32,447 nucleotides of DNA from contig JAOUIN010000003.1 in NCBI GenBank assembly GCA_029883965.1, positions 1 through 32,447 on the forward strand. The letters are read 5' to 3'. This stretch comes from Betaproteobacteria bacterium (lineage in GTDB: Bacteria; Pseudomonadota; Gammaproteobacteria; Burkholderiales; SG8-41). The position numbers and the translations under genes are program-made. Every line of letters starts with the position of its first letter. Positions within the stretch are counted from its first letter, which is position 1. The notes beneath the pieces are model-generated. The model saw only the letters and a list, made by a program, of their open reading frames with translations, did not search any database and was not told the origin of the DNA. Of this stretch, positions 32,153 to 32,447 are shown piece after piece.

Positions 32153-32447
32153 ATGAATGTTTTTTACGAAGAAAACGGCGAGTTCAAGGTCGGCGCCGTA
32201 CTTGCCGACAACGACACATCGCTGCAGGTTGAGGCGCCCCACGGCAAACGTTCCAAGGTGAAGGCCGCGGCCGTGCTGTTGCGGTTCGAGGCGCCTGCAC
32301 ACACGGTGTTCATGAACGAGGCGCAGGCGCAGGCTGATGCCATTGACGTTGATTTCCTGTGGCAGTGTTGCGGCGCTGATGAATTCTCGTATGAAGGGCT
32401 CGCGCGCGAATATTACGGGCATGCTCCCGATGCGCTGGAGTCAGCCG
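32153..32447 (+). CDS. RNB-domain (RNase II-family) ribonuclease, 3' end cut by window edge
   Basis: Only the first 98 residues are inside the window and the frame is open to the last base. The translation begins MNVFYEENGEFKVGAVLADN and continues with SLQVEAPHGKRSKVKAAAVLLRFE, then AIDVDFLWQCCGADEFSYEGLAREYYGH. I recognise this as the N-terminus of the betaproteobacterial RNase II-family proteins, whose catalytic RNB domain would lie further downstream, outside the window. Such enzymes degrade single-stranded RNA 3' to 5'. The ATG at 32153 has no clear Shine-Dalgarno. The activity is inferred from family memory, as no catalytic residues are visible here. Confidence 0.75.
   Translation, partial: MNVFYEENGEFKVGAVLADNDTSLQVEAPHGKRSKVKAAAVLLRFEAPAHTVFMNEAQAQADAIDVDFLWQCCGADEFSYEGLAREYYGHAPDALESA

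Overview
This window reads as a chromosomal segment of a betaproteobacterium, and I infer that lineage from gene content rather than from any marker gene. The pointers are: a GatCAB amidotransferase; the metX-metW pair; the Acidithiobacillus/Nitrosomonas-type glutamate-cysteine ligase next to gshB; a PTS phosphorelay (EIIA-Man, HPr, Enzyme I) with no sugar permease genes; a TorF-family porin with glnK and amtB; ubiK; and a DUF4124-like protein. The DNA is GC-rich, gene-dense and mostly housekeeping. I see no prophage, insertion sequence, CRISPR array, rRNA or tRNA. Two genes are cut by the window edges: gatA on the left (5' end missing) and an RNB-family ribonuclease on the right (3' end missing).

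Layout. Positions 1-3023 hold gatA and gatB on the plus strand, separated by a small inverted-repeat element. Positions 3041-4370 (minus) hold pyrE and a secreted coiled-coil protein. An exodeoxyribonuclease III gene and an ampG-like transporter follow (plus, 4447-6482). From 16029 down to 6467 everything is on the minus strand: TorF porin-glnK-amtB, then gshA-gshB-EIIA-ptsH-ptsI, then metX-metW. From 16292 onward most genes are plus: ubiK, comM, a Bcr/CflA transporter, metH, a CPBP protease, a phytanoyl-CoA dioxygenase-like enzyme, a methyltransferase, an ATP-grasp ligase, mpl, an AMI1-like amidase, a YqiA-like esterase and the ribonuclease. A rhodanese gene and ndh are on the minus strand within this part.

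Regulation is the richest part of the window. The metX leader carries a sequence that aligns closely with the SAM-II riboswitch. A sigma70-type promoter is placed so that transcription would start a few bases before the aptamer, and a strong intrinsic terminator lies between the aptamer and the metX start codon. Upstream of the TorF-glnK-amtB group there is a near-consensus sigma54 promoter with exact -24/-12 spacing. A near-palindromic NtrC site sits about 95 bp upstream of the predicted start, so the group should be nitrogen-controlled.

The genes fall into a few physiological themes. One is methionine and SAM supply (metX, metW, metH). Another is nitrogen sensing and ammonium uptake (glnK, amtB, TorF porin). 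A third is glutathione synthesis beside a regulatory PTS. A fourth is peptidoglycan recycling (ampG-like, mpl). The least understood part is 23700-28738, where dioxygenase, methyltransferase and ATP-grasp genes could serve a small-molecule pathway. The amidase coupled directly to mpl is also unexplained.
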